From NCBI RefSeq assembly GCF_003075525.1, contig NZ_QDDR01000014.1, positions 1 through 64,000 on the forward strand: 64,000 nucleotides of DNA. Direction: 5' to 3'. Under the pieces are notes generated by a model. It worked only from the letters and a program-made list of their open reading frames with translations. It was not told the origin of the DNA and made no database searches. The translations under genes and the position numbers were made by a program. This stretch comes from Pararhodobacter aggregans (lineage in GTDB: Bacteria; Pseudomonadota; Alphaproteobacteria; Rhodobacterales; Rhodobacteraceae). Every line of letters starts with the position of its first letter. The first letter of the stretch is position 1. Below are positions 31,001 to 40,117 of the stretch, piece by piece.

Positions 31001-34000
31001 CAGCAGAGCCGCGGTCTGATCCGGGCCGCGCTTGCGGGTCCGGGGCTCGATATCCAGCGTTGAAACCGTGATCCCCGGCATTTCATGCGGCATGACCCGG
31101 GCGGGCCCGGCGATCAGCGCCTTTTCCGGCCAGCGCAAAGCCTCATCGCGGACCTGTGCCGCGCCGGCTGTGATCACAAAGCTATGGATCGGGCCGGCCA
31201 GTCCCTCGGCGGCGATGGCCTGGCCGAGGAACAGCAGCGAATAGAAGCCCTGCTCGACATGCGCCTGAAACGCGCTGGAACCGGGGCGGAAATGCTCCTC
31301 GCCGCTCGCCAGCCAGAAATGGGCGATGCGGGTCGGGATCGTGCCACGATGCACCAGATCTTGCATCAGCTGGTCATAGCCCTCGCGCCCGCGTTCGGGC
31401 GGCAGGGTATAGGCGCTGTCGCCCCGGCGGCGGAAGGTGTCGCCGGCCTGAACCTCGATCACCTTCTGCCCCCCGGCGCGCAACCGGGCGAGGATCGGCG
31501 CGGCGATGCCGTCCTGATCGGCGAAGATGAGCCAGGTCTCGGCCATCGAGGCGAGCGCGGCATCCATATCCGCCTCGACCTCGGCCGAGCGGGCGACCCA
31601 GGCGAGCCTTGTGCCCATCTGCGTCACGTCCTCGATCCGGGCGGGCAGCGCGACGGCGGTTTCGGCCACGGGCTTGGCGGGGGCGATGAAGTATTCGCGG
31701 CGTTCGAACGGGTAGGTCGGCAGCGGCAGCTTCACCCGCCGCGCCTCGCCCCAGATCTGGCTCCAGTCGAAGGACCCGCCCAGCGCCCAGATCCGGCCCA
31801 GCAGGCCCATGTGATAGAGGTCGTCGGCGATGGCTTCCTCAGGATGGCGCAGGACGGCCAGAACCTGCTGGCCGGGGACCGCGCCATGCATCCGGGTCAG
31901 CGAGGACAGCGCCTTGCCCGGCCCCACCTCGATCCAGATGCGATTGGGATTTTCGGCAAGGTTAGAGACACATTCGGCAAAGAGAACCGTGTTCCGCAGG
32001 TGCTGCGTCCAATAGTCCGGGCTGGTCGCCTGTTCGGCGGTCAGCGGCTGGCCGGTGCGGTTCGAGATGATCGGCAGGCGCGGCGCCTGCAGCGGGATGG
32101 AGGCGAGGAAGGCGCGGAACTGGCCGAGGATCGGCTCCAGCATCCGGGAATGCGCGGCGATGTCGATGGCGATGCGCTGGGTGTCGATGCCGTCAGCCGA
32201 GAGGCGCGCGGCCAGATCGACCAGCGCCGCATCGGGGCCGGAGACGACGGTCAGTTCCGGCGCGTTGACGGAGGCAATGTCCAGATCGCCCAGATAGGGG
32301 GTCAGTGCCGCGACCGACAGCGGCACCGAGAGCATCCCGCCCGCGGGCACCGTGTCGAAGAGCGAGCCGCGCAGATGCACCAGCGCGATGCAATCCTCAA
32401 ACGACAGCACCCCGGCAAGACAGGCGGCGGTATTCTCGCCCATCGAATGACCGACCAGCGCAGCCGGTTGCACGCCCCAGGCCATCAGCATCTGCGCCAG
32501 CGCGTATTCGGTGATCATGATGAGCGGCAGCTGGACGGAGGGTTTTTTCAGTGCCTCGTCGGCCGCGGCCTCGGCCCCCTTTTCGGGCAGCCACAGGGCG
32601 CGGATGTCGTAGGAAAGGCGCGGTTGCAGGATCTCCAGCCCCCGGTCCATCCATTCGGCGAAGACCGGCTCGGTCTCGTAGAGGTCGCGCGCCATGCCGG
32701 CGTATTGCGCGCCGCCGCCGGGGAAGAGGAACACCACATCGGGGTTGTCCAGCGCGGTATGGGTGAAGACCCGGCGCGGGTTGTCGGATTCGAGCAGGTC
32801 GGCGGCTTCCTCGGCCGTTTCCGCGACGACCACGCGGCGCTTGTCAAAGGCGCGGCGGCCCTTGTGCAGCGTCCAGGCGGTATCGGCGAGGTCGATGCCG
32901 GGATTGGCGCGCAGATGCGCGGCGAGCCCCTTGGCCTGCGCGTCGAGTGTGGATTTCGACCGGGCGGAGAGGGTGAACAGCTGGAACGGCCAGTCCGATT
33001 CCTCGGACGGCGCGCGGGCGGGCGCTTCCTCCAGGATCGCATGGGCATTGGTGCCGCCGACGCCCAGCGAGTTGATGCCGGCGCGGCGGGGATGGCCGCG
33101 CTGCTCCCAGGGGGTCAGCGCGGCGTTGACGGCGAAGGGGGAGGTGGCGAAGTCGATGGTCGGGTTCGGCGCCTCATAGCCCAGGGACGGCGGGATTTCC
33201 CGGTGATGCAGCGAGAGCGCGACCTTGATGAGGCTGGCCACCCCGGCGGCGGTGTCCAGATGCCCGATGTTGGTCTTGACTGAGCCGATCTTGCAGAATT
33301 GCACGGCGTCGGTCTGGTCGCGGAAAGCCTGGGTCATGGCGGCGACCTCGATGGGGTCGCCCAGATAGGTGCCAGTGCCGTGGCATTCGATGTAATCGAC
33401 CGTCTCGGCGGGCACATCGGCCACCGCCTGCGCCTCGGCCACGCAGCGCGCCTGCCCCTCGACAGAGGGCGCGAGATACCCCGCCTTCTGCGCCCCGTCG
33501 TTGTTGATGGCGGAGCCCTTCAGCACGGCCCAGATATGGTCGCCATCCCGCACGGCATCGGCCAGCCGCTTCAGCACCACGCAACCGGCGCCCGAGCCGA
33601 AGACGGTGCCCTGCGCCCGGTGGTCGAAGGCGTGGCATTCGCCATCGGGGCTGAGGATCTCGTTTTCCTTGTAGAGATAGCCGTGCATCTGCGGCAGTTC
33701 GATGGTCACGCCACCGGCCAGCGCCAAGTCGCATTCGCCCGACAGCAGCGCCTGCGCCGCGTAATGCAGCGCGACCAGCGAGGTGGAGCAGGCGGTCTGC
33801 ACGTTCACCGAGGGGCCGCGCAGGTCGAAGATGTGGCTGACGCGGGTGGACAGGAAATCCTTGTCGTTGCCGGTGTGGCGCAAAAGGAAGGCGCCGACAT
33901 CGCGCACCAGATCGCGGTTCGAGTTGATGTTGACCCAGTAATAGGTCCCCTGCCCGCAGCCGGCGTAGACGCCGATATTGCCCTCGAAAGCCTCGGGCAC

Positions 34001-34330
34001 GGTGCCGGAATCCTCCAAAGCCTCCCACGCGACCTCAAGGAACTGGCGGTGCTGGGGGTCGAGGATCGCGGCCTCTTTCGGCGAGAAGCCGAAGAACTCC
34101 GCGTCGAATTCGGCGAAGCCGTTCAGCGGCGCGGCGAAGGGGACGTAGTTCGGCAGGCGCATGACGGAGGAGTCTTCGCCCGCGGCCAGAAGCTCGTCCT
34201 CCGACAGACGGCGGATCGCCCGCAGCCCGCCGCGCAGCATCGTCCAATACTCGCGGACCGATCCTGCCCCCGGCAGATGCGCGGCCATGCCGGTGATGGC
34301 GATATCGGTATCGGAGATTTCAACGGACAT
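28013..34330 (-). CDS. Type I polyketide synthase, KS-AT-KR-DH-ACP-TE
   Basis: A 2105-residue single-module PKS. KS spans about 8-430 with Cys181 in TACSTS, then ECHGTG and KTNIGH. AT is about 525-830 with Ser629 in GHSMGE. KR is about 1145-1340 with VITGGFGGIG and Tyr1311 in VDYVAANEY. DH is about 1375-1660 with His1396 and Asp1565. ACP has Ser1776 in LGGHSLIAV. A thioesterase follows (about 1825-2100) with Ser1921 in GGFSGGG and His2080 in PGDHDSM. There is no enoylreductase, so an unsaturated extension unit is expected. All catalytic residues inspected are present. The odd feature is the domain order, with KR before DH. There is no loading domain, so the adjacent NRPS module may provide the starter. 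The product is unknown. Confidence 0.95.
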   Translation of the reverse strand: MSVEISDTDIAITGMAAHLPGAGSVREYWTMLRGGLRAIRRLSEDELLAAGEDSSVMRLPNYVPFAAPLNGFAEFDAEFFGFSPKEAAILDPQHRQFLEVAWEALEDSGTVPEAFEGNIGVYAGCGQGTYYWVNINSNRDLVRDVGAFLLRHTGNDKDFLSTRVSHIFDLRGPSVNVQTACSTSLVALHYAAQALLSGECDLALAGGVTIELPQMHGYLYKENEILSPDGECHAFDHRAQGTVFGSGAGCVVLKRLADAVRDGDHIWAVLKGSAINNDGAQKAGYLAPSVEGQARCVAEAQAVADVPAETVDYIECHGTGTYLGDPIEVAAMTQAFRDQTDAVQFCKIGSVKTNIGHLDTAAGVASLIKVALSLHHREIPPSLGYEAPNPTIDFATSPFAVNAALTPWEQRGHPRRAGINSLGVGGTNAHAILEEAPARAPSEESDWPFQLFTLSARSKSTLDAQAKGLAAHLRANPGIDLADTAWTLHKGRRAFDKRRVVVAETAEEAADLLESDNPRRVFTHTALDNPDVVFLFPGGGAQYAGMARDLYETEPVFAEWMDRGLEILQPRLSYDIRALWLPEKGAEAAADEALKKPSVQLPLIMITEYALAQMLMAWGVQPAALVGHSMGENTAACLAGVLSFEDCIALVHLRGSLFDTVPAGGMLSVPLSVAALTPYLGDLDIASVNAPELTVVSGPDAALVDLAARLSADGIDTQRIAIDIAAHSRMLEPILGQFRAFLASIPLQAPRLPIISNRTGQPLTAEQATSPDYWTQHLRNTVLFAECVSNLAENPNRIWIEVGPGKALSSLTRMHGAVPGQQVLAVLRHPEEAIADDLYHMGLLGRIWALGGSFDWSQIWGEARRVKLPLPTYPFERREYFIAPAKPVAETAVALPARIEDVTQMGTRLAWVARSAEVEADMDAALASMAETWLIFADQDGIAAPILARLRAGGQKVIEVQAGDTFRRRGDSAYTLPPERGREGYDQLMQDLVHRGTIPTRIAHFWLASGEEHFRPGSSAFQAHVEQGFYSLLFLGQAIAAEGLAGPIHSFVITAGAAQVRDEALRWPEKALIAGPARVMPHEMPGITVSTLDIEPRTRKRGPDQTAALLEELLAAPSTAVAALRDGKRYEQRLRPQGLDALPDLPQGGVWVITGGFGGIGQTVGEALIQRSKAKIVLLARTALPPRAEWEAVKAQGGPALRRILQVERLESLGAEVMVAAADVCNIDDMRRAFDAAKARFGAVHGVIHAAGAIDDAPLAAKTVGSVESVFAPKVHGTRVLDALLPDGAVERIVVFSSTSTLTAPAGQVDYVAANEYLNAWAKARSGKTKVTAIDWGIWAEVGMAAEAMAARSGKAPALPDAPATVPLLDRVGFDASMNRRFTATYSTDMWLLDEHRTKDGKALVPGTGILEIAVQSLHGQGEVEPFEIADLTFFRALEVDQPKAVEVVLTRSDAGYDFALRSEVSLRGRQGFVLNASARVNMGAIAPAAGLDVAGTEARCLTGIREDAGGIATGQEHHLNFGPRWRVLNRVAYGAGEGIARLSLPEAFRGDLDQGYVLHPALMDLATGWAMELIPGYQGRALWVPVSYGNVRVYSALPAQIVSHIRIAPAEPGFASFDVTLATPEGRVCAEIRRFTIKRLEGGFGAPAPLLPSEVEFTDAGADRALSPGEARLARNLAQGITPMEGSEAFLRALGTGRSQVVISSLTLPELIAEAAQPLEAETGDGQKFERPNLDSAYVAPRNDVERMLVAMWEELLGVEGVGVEDSFFDLGGHSLIAVRLFARVKKTWSVDFPISVLFEAPTVEKIAARVADIAGISDTGEAPAVAAPVKRYEFLVPMHEGEGGEKTPFFLVAGMFGNVLNLRHLAQLLGKDRPFYGLQARGLLGGAEPHRRLDEAARDYLAEVRQVQPHGPYLLGGFSGGGLTALEMAKQLRAAGEEVRLLTLLDTPLPERPWLSRADKAAIKLAEFRRKGPAYLGEWLADRKRWQEEQARMADEAAGEADSGFHNRAIETAFREALPFVALDRYDAPVALFRPPLDRHWKVTGGRWVSRAKEYVFDDNDWSRFMPKLSVHEVPGDHDSMVLEPNVRVMAAKLKALIAEAEA

Positions 34331-34358
34331 GACAGGCCTGCGCAGGGTTATTTACCAC

Positions 34359-34374
34359 GAAACACTGGTGTTTC
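34359..34374. promoter_or_regulatory. Short palindrome upstream of the PKS gene
   Basis: GAAACAC (34359-34365), TG, GTGTTTC (34368-34374) forms a 7-base inverted repeat with a 2-base centre, 29 bases before the PKS start. The 90-base gap it occupies is the only break of this size between the Wzy-like gene and the PKS operon. It could be an operator for an operon-specific regulator. No T-run follows on either strand, so a terminator is less likely. Confidence 0.3.
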
Positions 34375-34420
34375 TTTGGGGCGAGAGTGGCCCGCCAATC
34401 GGGCCAAACGGTGGCGGGGG

Positions 34421-35932
34421 TCACAGCAGCGTCCGCGGCCCGCGGTCCTGGGCCTCGGTCGGACGCAGGCCCAGCACGATCCCGCCATGCGCCCGGCGGA
34501 GCGAGTCGCGCTGCACGGCGTCGGTGGCGCGTTTCATCGCCTCGGCATAGCCCAGAAGCGCCCCGGCGATGAGCCAGGTGAAGGGAATGAGTGTGGCATT
34601 GGGCAGCATGTCCAGCATGTTGACCGCAAGGATCAGCGCCAGTGTACTGGCTTCGATGCGCAAGGGCGCGGCGCCTTTTCGTCGCGCCTGCCAGGTCAGG
34701 GACAGCACCGGCAGCGCCATCAGGCCGAAAAGCGCCAGATAGCCCAGCCAGCCGTAATGGCCGATGGTGATGATCCACTGGCCGTCGACCACGCTCTCGC
34801 TTTCGCCGGTGGCCTGGTCATAGACCGCGAAACGGCCCCAGCCGCCCCAGCCGAACAAGGGCCTCTCGGACACGTGGTCAAGGATGCGCTGTTCGTTGGT
34901 GAAGCGGTATTCCAGCGATTCCCGCCGATCCTCGCTGACCGCCGAGACCTGGTCCAGGATGGCCCGGGTCGGCACCAGACCGGCGCCGCGCAGCAGGGGA
35001 TAGGTGACCACCAGCAAGACGATCAGGCTGGAGACCATCAGATGCAGCCGTGGCCTCATGATCAGCACCATCGGCACGAAGATCAGCGTGTACATCAGCG
35101 GCCCCATGGACTTGGTCAGCAGCACCAGTCCGAAACCGGCCAGAACCAGCAGCAGTTTCAGCCCGGCCCGGTTGTCGGCGCCCCGGGCGGCGCGGGCCCG
35201 GGCGGCGGCGGCCATGGTCACCATGAAGGCGAAGAACGCGACCCAGAGCCCGTGCGGCATGAAGACGAAGGGCCGGAAGCCGCCCTGCCGGATCGCCTGG
35301 TTGAAATCGTGCTGGAAGAAGCCGTAGAGCCTTGTGTGCAGTTGCGGCGACATCCGCACCTCGTAGAGCATCGGCAGGGTATAGATCGCCCCGGCGATGA
35401 CCAGCGCCAGCAGGATCTCGCGCAGGCCCTCGTCGGTTTTCAGCACCTCGCGCGCCAGAAAGAAGGGCAGGGCGAAGAAGATCTGCTGCACCAGTACCGA
35501 GGCGGAATCGTAGATCCTGAGCCCGGGCAGCCCCCAGGTTTCCAGCGCATTGGGATCGACCAGCCGCATGGTGCCGAAGGTGTCGATGCCGAAGCGGATC
35601 GGATCGGTGTTGGTGACGACCGTGACCACCGGGCTGATGAGGAACATGACCAGCAGCACGCGGCCGATCCAGGCCTCGGGCAGCGGCTTGGGCATCTTGC
35701 CCCAATAGGAGAGGCAGACGGCAAAGGCCATCAGGTTGGGGATGCTCTCCTTGTTCAGGGGCGGGATCAGCGGCAGGTCGATGGCGCTGATCTGCGGCAG
35801 CAGCATATAGGCGCCGAGGATCGACCAGATCAGCGCCCGGGTCTGCGGCATGACCCGGAAGAACCAGACGATGACCACCGGCCAGCCGACCAGCGCCAGC
35901 AAGGCGACGATATTGCCGATTTGGATCAACAT
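34421..35932 (-). CDS. O-antigen ligase/polymerase-like membrane protein (Wzy/ExoQ type)
   Basis: A 503-residue polytopic inner-membrane protein with roughly ten or more hydrophobic helices. A large periplasmic-type loop (about 330-390, containing RILDHVSERPLFGWGGWGRF) carries the H-x-P-x-G-W-G pattern typical of the WzyC/O-antigen ligase superfamily. It would polymerise or ligate lipid-linked oligosaccharides. The flippase and Wzz genes in the same region fit a Wzx/Wzy export route. Family assignment rests on topology and this loop, so ligase versus polymerase is unresolved. It diverges from the WecG-like gene and is 90 bases upstream of the PKS. Confidence 0.75.
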   Translation of the reverse strand: MLIQIGNIVALLALVGWPVVIVWFFRVMPQTRALIWSILGAYMLLPQISAIDLPLIPPLNKESIPNLMAFAVCLSYWGKMPKPLPEAWIGRVLLVMFLISPVVTVVTNTDPIRFGIDTFGTMRLVDPNALETWGLPGLRIYDSASVLVQQIFFALPFFLAREVLKTDEGLREILLALVIAGAIYTLPMLYEVRMSPQLHTRLYGFFQHDFNQAIRQGGFRPFVFMPHGLWVAFFAFMVTMAAAARARAARGADNRAGLKLLLVLAGFGLVLLTKSMGPLMYTLIFVPMVLIMRPRLHLMVSSLIVLLVVTYPLLRGAGLVPTRAILDQVSAVSEDRRESLEYRFTNEQRILDHVSERPLFGWGGWGRFAVYDQATGESESVVDGQWIITIGHYGWLGYLALFGLMALPVLSLTWQARRKGAAPLRIEASTLALILAVNMLDMLPNATLIPFTWLIAGALLGYAEAMKRATDAVQRDSLRRAHGGIVLGLRPTEAQDRGPRTLL

Positions 35933-36096
35933 GCCCGCATACCCGCCGGGCGTTGCCGCCCCGAACGTCCCACCATCATCTGCCCCGAGTACCGCCCCAT
36001 TCTTGCCCTCTTGCGGGGCTATTCCGGCGGTGTCGTGGTAAATATACCCGCGACAGGCCGCCCTGTCTGCCCGAACCCGGGTAATCTGGCGGTGAA

Positions 36097-36873
36097 ATGC
36101 GTCCAGACTATGGGGGTTTCGTGGAGTTTTCCTTTCCGCCCTGCACCATCGCGGTGAACATGCCCGACACGGGCACCCTTCTGTCCGAGGTCAAGAGCCG
36201 CCTGCGGGCGGGCGAAGGTTTTGCGCTGGCGACGATCAACCTTGACCATCTGGTGAAGCTGGCGAAGGATCCCGGCTTCCGCCCGGTCTATGCCGCGCAG
36301 GATCTGGTCTGCGCCGATGGCAATCCGATCGTCTGGCTGTCGAAGCTGGCCGGCCGGCCGGTTTCGCTGGTGCCCGGCTCGGATATGGTGGTGCCGCTGG
36401 CCAGCCTCGCCGCGCGCGAGGACGCGCCGATCGCGCTGATGGGGTCGACGCCCGAGGCGCTGGCCGAAGCGGCGGAGGCGCTGAAGGCGCGCGTTCCCAG
36501 CCTGCGGATCGCCGCGCAGATCGCCCCGCCGATGGGCTTCGACCCGACCGGGCCCGACGCCCGGCGGATCCTTCTGGACATCGCCGCCTCGGGCGCGCGG
36601 CTCACCTTTATCGCGCTGGGCGCCCCCAAGCAGGAGATGTTCGCCGCCTTCGGCCGCGAGGTCACGCCGCATATGGGCTTTGCCTCGATCGGGGCGGGGC
36701 TGGATTTCCTGGCCGGACGGCAGCAGCGGGCGCCGGAATGGGTGCGGGCCATCGCCATGGAATGGGCCTGGCGCATGCTGTCGAACCCGCGCAGGCTGGC
36801 GAAGCGCTATCTCGATTGCGCGCTGATCCTGCCGGGCGAGGCGGTCAGGGCCTGGCGCCTGCGCCGCTCCTGA
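36097..36873 (+). CDS. WecG/TagA/CpsF family glycosyltransferase
   Basis: A 258-residue GT26 enzyme. It shows TINLDHLVKLAKDPGF, DLVCADGNPIVWLSKLAG (the DG-P-V block), LMGSTPEALAEAAE and the C-terminal ALGAPKQEMFA and IGAGLDFLAGRQQRAPEWV motifs. Members add a sugar, often N-acetylmannosamine-type, to a polyprenyl diphosphate-linked sugar as the second committed step of surface polysaccharide synthesis. A GTG at 36121 is an alternative start. No priming sugar-phosphate transferase is seen in the window. Confidence 0.92.
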   Translation: MRPDYGGFVEFSFPPCTIAVNMPDTGTLLSEVKSRLRAGEGFALATINLDHLVKLAKDPGFRPVYAAQDLVCADGNPIVWLSKLAGRPVSLVPGSDMVVPLASLAAREDAPIALMGSTPEALAEAAEALKARVPSLRIAAQIAPPMGFDPTGPDARRILLDIAASGARLTFIALGAPKQEMFAAFGREVTPHMGFASIGAGLDFLAGRQQRAPEWVRAIAMEWAWRMLSNPRRLAKRYLDCALILPGEAVRAWRLRRS

Positions 36874-36956
36874 CCCGCCTTCTGCCCCCCGTTTGCGATT
36901 GCATCCGCGCCCCTCGCCGGGCATGGTGACGCAACTTTTTCAACCGGGAGGAAATG

Positions 36957-38065
<1,109 letters not shown>

Positions 38066-38066
<1 letters not shown>

Positions 38067-38896
38067 TGGAGCGGATCAACCGCTGGCGCGCCCAGGGCGG
38101 CTGGCAGGAAGTCTGGCGCCATGACAGCGCCGAGACGGGAACGCCGATGGAGTTCTCGATCTTCCTGCCGGATGCCGAGGGGCCGCGGCCCGTCGTCTGG
38201 TATCTGTCGGGGCTGACCTGCTCGTGGGCGAATGTCACCGAGAAGGGTGAGTTCCGCGCCGCCTGCGCGCGCCACGGGCTGATCTTCGTCGCCCCCGACA
38301 CCTCGCCCCGCGGCGAGGGCGTGCCGGACGATGCCGAAGGCGCCTATGATTTCGGTCTGGGCGCCGGGTTCTATGTCGATGCGACGGAAGAGCCCTTCGC
38401 CCGGAACTACCGGATGCGCAGCTATCTGGAGGGGGAATTGCCCCGGCTGCTGGCCGAGCATTTCCCGGTCGATCTGGCCCGGCAGGCGATCACCGGCCAT
38501 TCGATGGGTGGCCATGGCGCGCTGACGCTGGCGCTGCGCAACCCGGGGCGGTTCCGCTCGGTCTCGGCCTTCGCGCCGATCGTCGCGCCCTCGTCCTGTC
38601 CCTGGGGGCAGAAGGCGCTGGGCCTCTATCTGGGTGCGGATCCGGCCGGCTGGGCCGAGTACGACGCGGTGCGGCTGATCGAGGGCGGCGCGCGGGTGCC
38701 CGCGCTGAAGGTCGATCAGGGCGCGGCGGACGGGTTTCTGGCCGGGCAGTTGATGCCCGAGCGCCTGCTCGCCGCCTGCGAAGCCGCCGGGCAGCCGCTG
38801 GAATACGGGCTGCACGAGGGCTACGACCATTCCTATTACTTCATCTCCAGCTTCCTGAGCGGCCATCTCGACTGGCACGCGGAACATCTGGGCTGA
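38066..38896 (+). CDS. fghA: S-formylglutathione hydrolase
   Basis: A 276-residue esterase-D type alpha/beta hydrolase. It has LSGLTCSWANVTEKGEF, APDTSPRG, the nucleophile elbow GHSMGGHGA and the C-terminal HEGYDHSYYFISSF with the catalytic His. It converts S-formylglutathione to formate and glutathione, completing the route started by the adjacent dehydrogenase. It overlaps the dehydrogenase stop by one base, so the pair is a tight operon. Strong hairpins follow the stop. Confidence 0.96.
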
Positions 38897-38928
38897 GGGG
38901 TTTCGCCCTCGTTCCTCGGGCGACCAAG

Positions 38929-39020
38929 GCGGGGGGCCAGCCCCCCGCACCCCCCGCCAAAGGGGGTTTTCCACCCCCTTTGGATACCCCCGAGGATATT
39001 TTCAGAACGAAGATGACAGG
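38929..39020. terminator. Double hairpin terminator and conserved-looking tail
   Basis: Two stems lie between convergent fghA and the GT2 gene. The first is GCGGGGGGC (38929-38937) with GCCCCCCGC (38940-38948). The second is CCAAAGGGGG (38957-38966) with CCCCCTTTGG (38974-38983). An unusual tail reads ATACCCCCGAGGATATTTTC and continues AGAACGAAGATGA to about 39016. The second stem is perfect over ten pairs. The tail resembles a motif I recall recurring after terminators in Rhodobacteraceae genomes, which I could not verify here. A further small stem (39018-39033) overlaps the GT2 stop. Confidence 0.65.
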
Positions 39021-39031
39021 GGCGTCGGCCC

Positions 39032-40000
39032 CTATTTGTATTCGATGAGCCGGGCCTGACGGCGGGTCAGGCGGCGGGCGTGGTAGCGGAGCGCGCCCGC
39101 GGCTTCGGGGAATTTGCCGAGCGTGTTGAAAAAGGCGCCGGCCCAGCCGAGCCGGGGTTTCAGGCGCAGGACCTGCAGCGGGTAGACCAGCACCAAGAGC
39201 AGCGCCGCCGGATGGATCAGCGAGCCGATCAGCGCCGCCAGCGGGATCGCCACGCCCCAGAGCCAGATGCGCCGGACCTCGGCCCGCCAATGCGGCGTCT
39301 GCGGGGTCGAGAAACGCGCGGCGCCCTCGGCGAAGGCATGGCCCGCGCGTTCGCTGCGTTTCCACCATTGGCTGAAGCGGGTGATATCGGCGTCGTGCCA
39401 GGTCATCTCGGCCTCGATCCGCCAGATGGTCCAGCCCCGCGCGCGGAGCCGGAGGCAAAGCTCGGGCTCCTCGCCCGCGATCAGATCCTCGCGGTAGCCG
39501 TTCACCGCATTCACCGCCTGATACCGCATCAGCGCGTCGCCGCCGCAGGCCCGGGCCTCGCCGACAGGGGTGTCCCATTCATGGTCGATGAGCGTGTTGT
39601 AGACGCTGGCCTCCGGATGCCGTTCGCGGCGGCGGCCGCAGACCACCGCGGCGCGCAGATTGTCGGAGAGGAATTTCACCGCCCGCGGCATCCACCCCTC
39701 ACGCAATACGCAATCGCCGTCGATGAACTGGACGTAATCGGGCGGGTCGGCTTTCAGTGCCTTCAGACCGGCGTTGCGGGCCCTTGCGGCGGTGAAGGGG
39801 CGGGTGAGATCGAGGTCGATCACCGTGGCGCCCATCGCCTGCGCCTGCGCCACCGAGCCGTCGGTCGAGCCCGAATCGACATAGATCATCCGGCGCACCT
39901 GCCCCTCGAGCGACTGCAGGCAGGCCACCAGCCGGGCGCCTTCGTTGCGTCCGATCACCACCGCGTCGATTGTCGGCCCCCGTTTCGCCCGCGCCATCAT
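39032..40000 (-). CDS. Family 2 glycosyltransferase
   Basis: A 322-residue GT2. It begins IDAVVIGRNEGARLVACLQSL, has YVDSGSTDGS, the metal-binding YVQFIDGDCVL and a downstream GGDALMRYQAVNAVNGYREDL block. It also has the E-E-P-E-L-C-L-R catalytic region, and a hydrophobic C-terminal third (about 230-280) suggests membrane anchoring. Start at the tandem ATG 40000/39997. An in-frame codon further upstream would extend into the divergent promoter and is not used. It is probably one of the sugar transferases of the exopolysaccharide region, diverging from the thiolase gene. Confidence 0.85.
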   Translation of the reverse strand: MMARAKRGPTIDAVVIGRNEGARLVACLQSLEGQVRRMIYVDSGSTDGSVAQAQAMGATVIDLDLTRPFTAARARNAGLKALKADPPDYVQFIDGDCVLREGWMPRAVKFLSDNLRAAVVCGRRRERHPEASVYNTLIDHEWDTPVGEARACGGDALMRYQAVNAVNGYREDLIAGEEPELCLRLRARGWTIWRIEAEMTWHDADITRFSQWWKRSERAGHAFAEGAARFSTPQTPHWRAEVRRIWLWGVAIPLAALIGSLIHPAALLLVLVYPLQVLRLKPRLGWAGAFFNTLGKFPEAAGALRYHARRLTRRQARLIEYK

Positions 40001-40117
40001 CCTACCCCCGCACCGGGGGATTATGGGGGCGGCCCGGGCCCTGTCCAGCGTGCAGGTTTTTCTGGGCAAAGGCACCGCGATGTGTTGCATTCCTGCCTAA
40101 CCACAGGAGGAGAGACC

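Noticed and set aside
39080-40117. Open frame upstream of the thiolase
   Set aside because: Antisense to the GT2 gene; thiolase starts at 40118 with AGGAGGAGA upstream.
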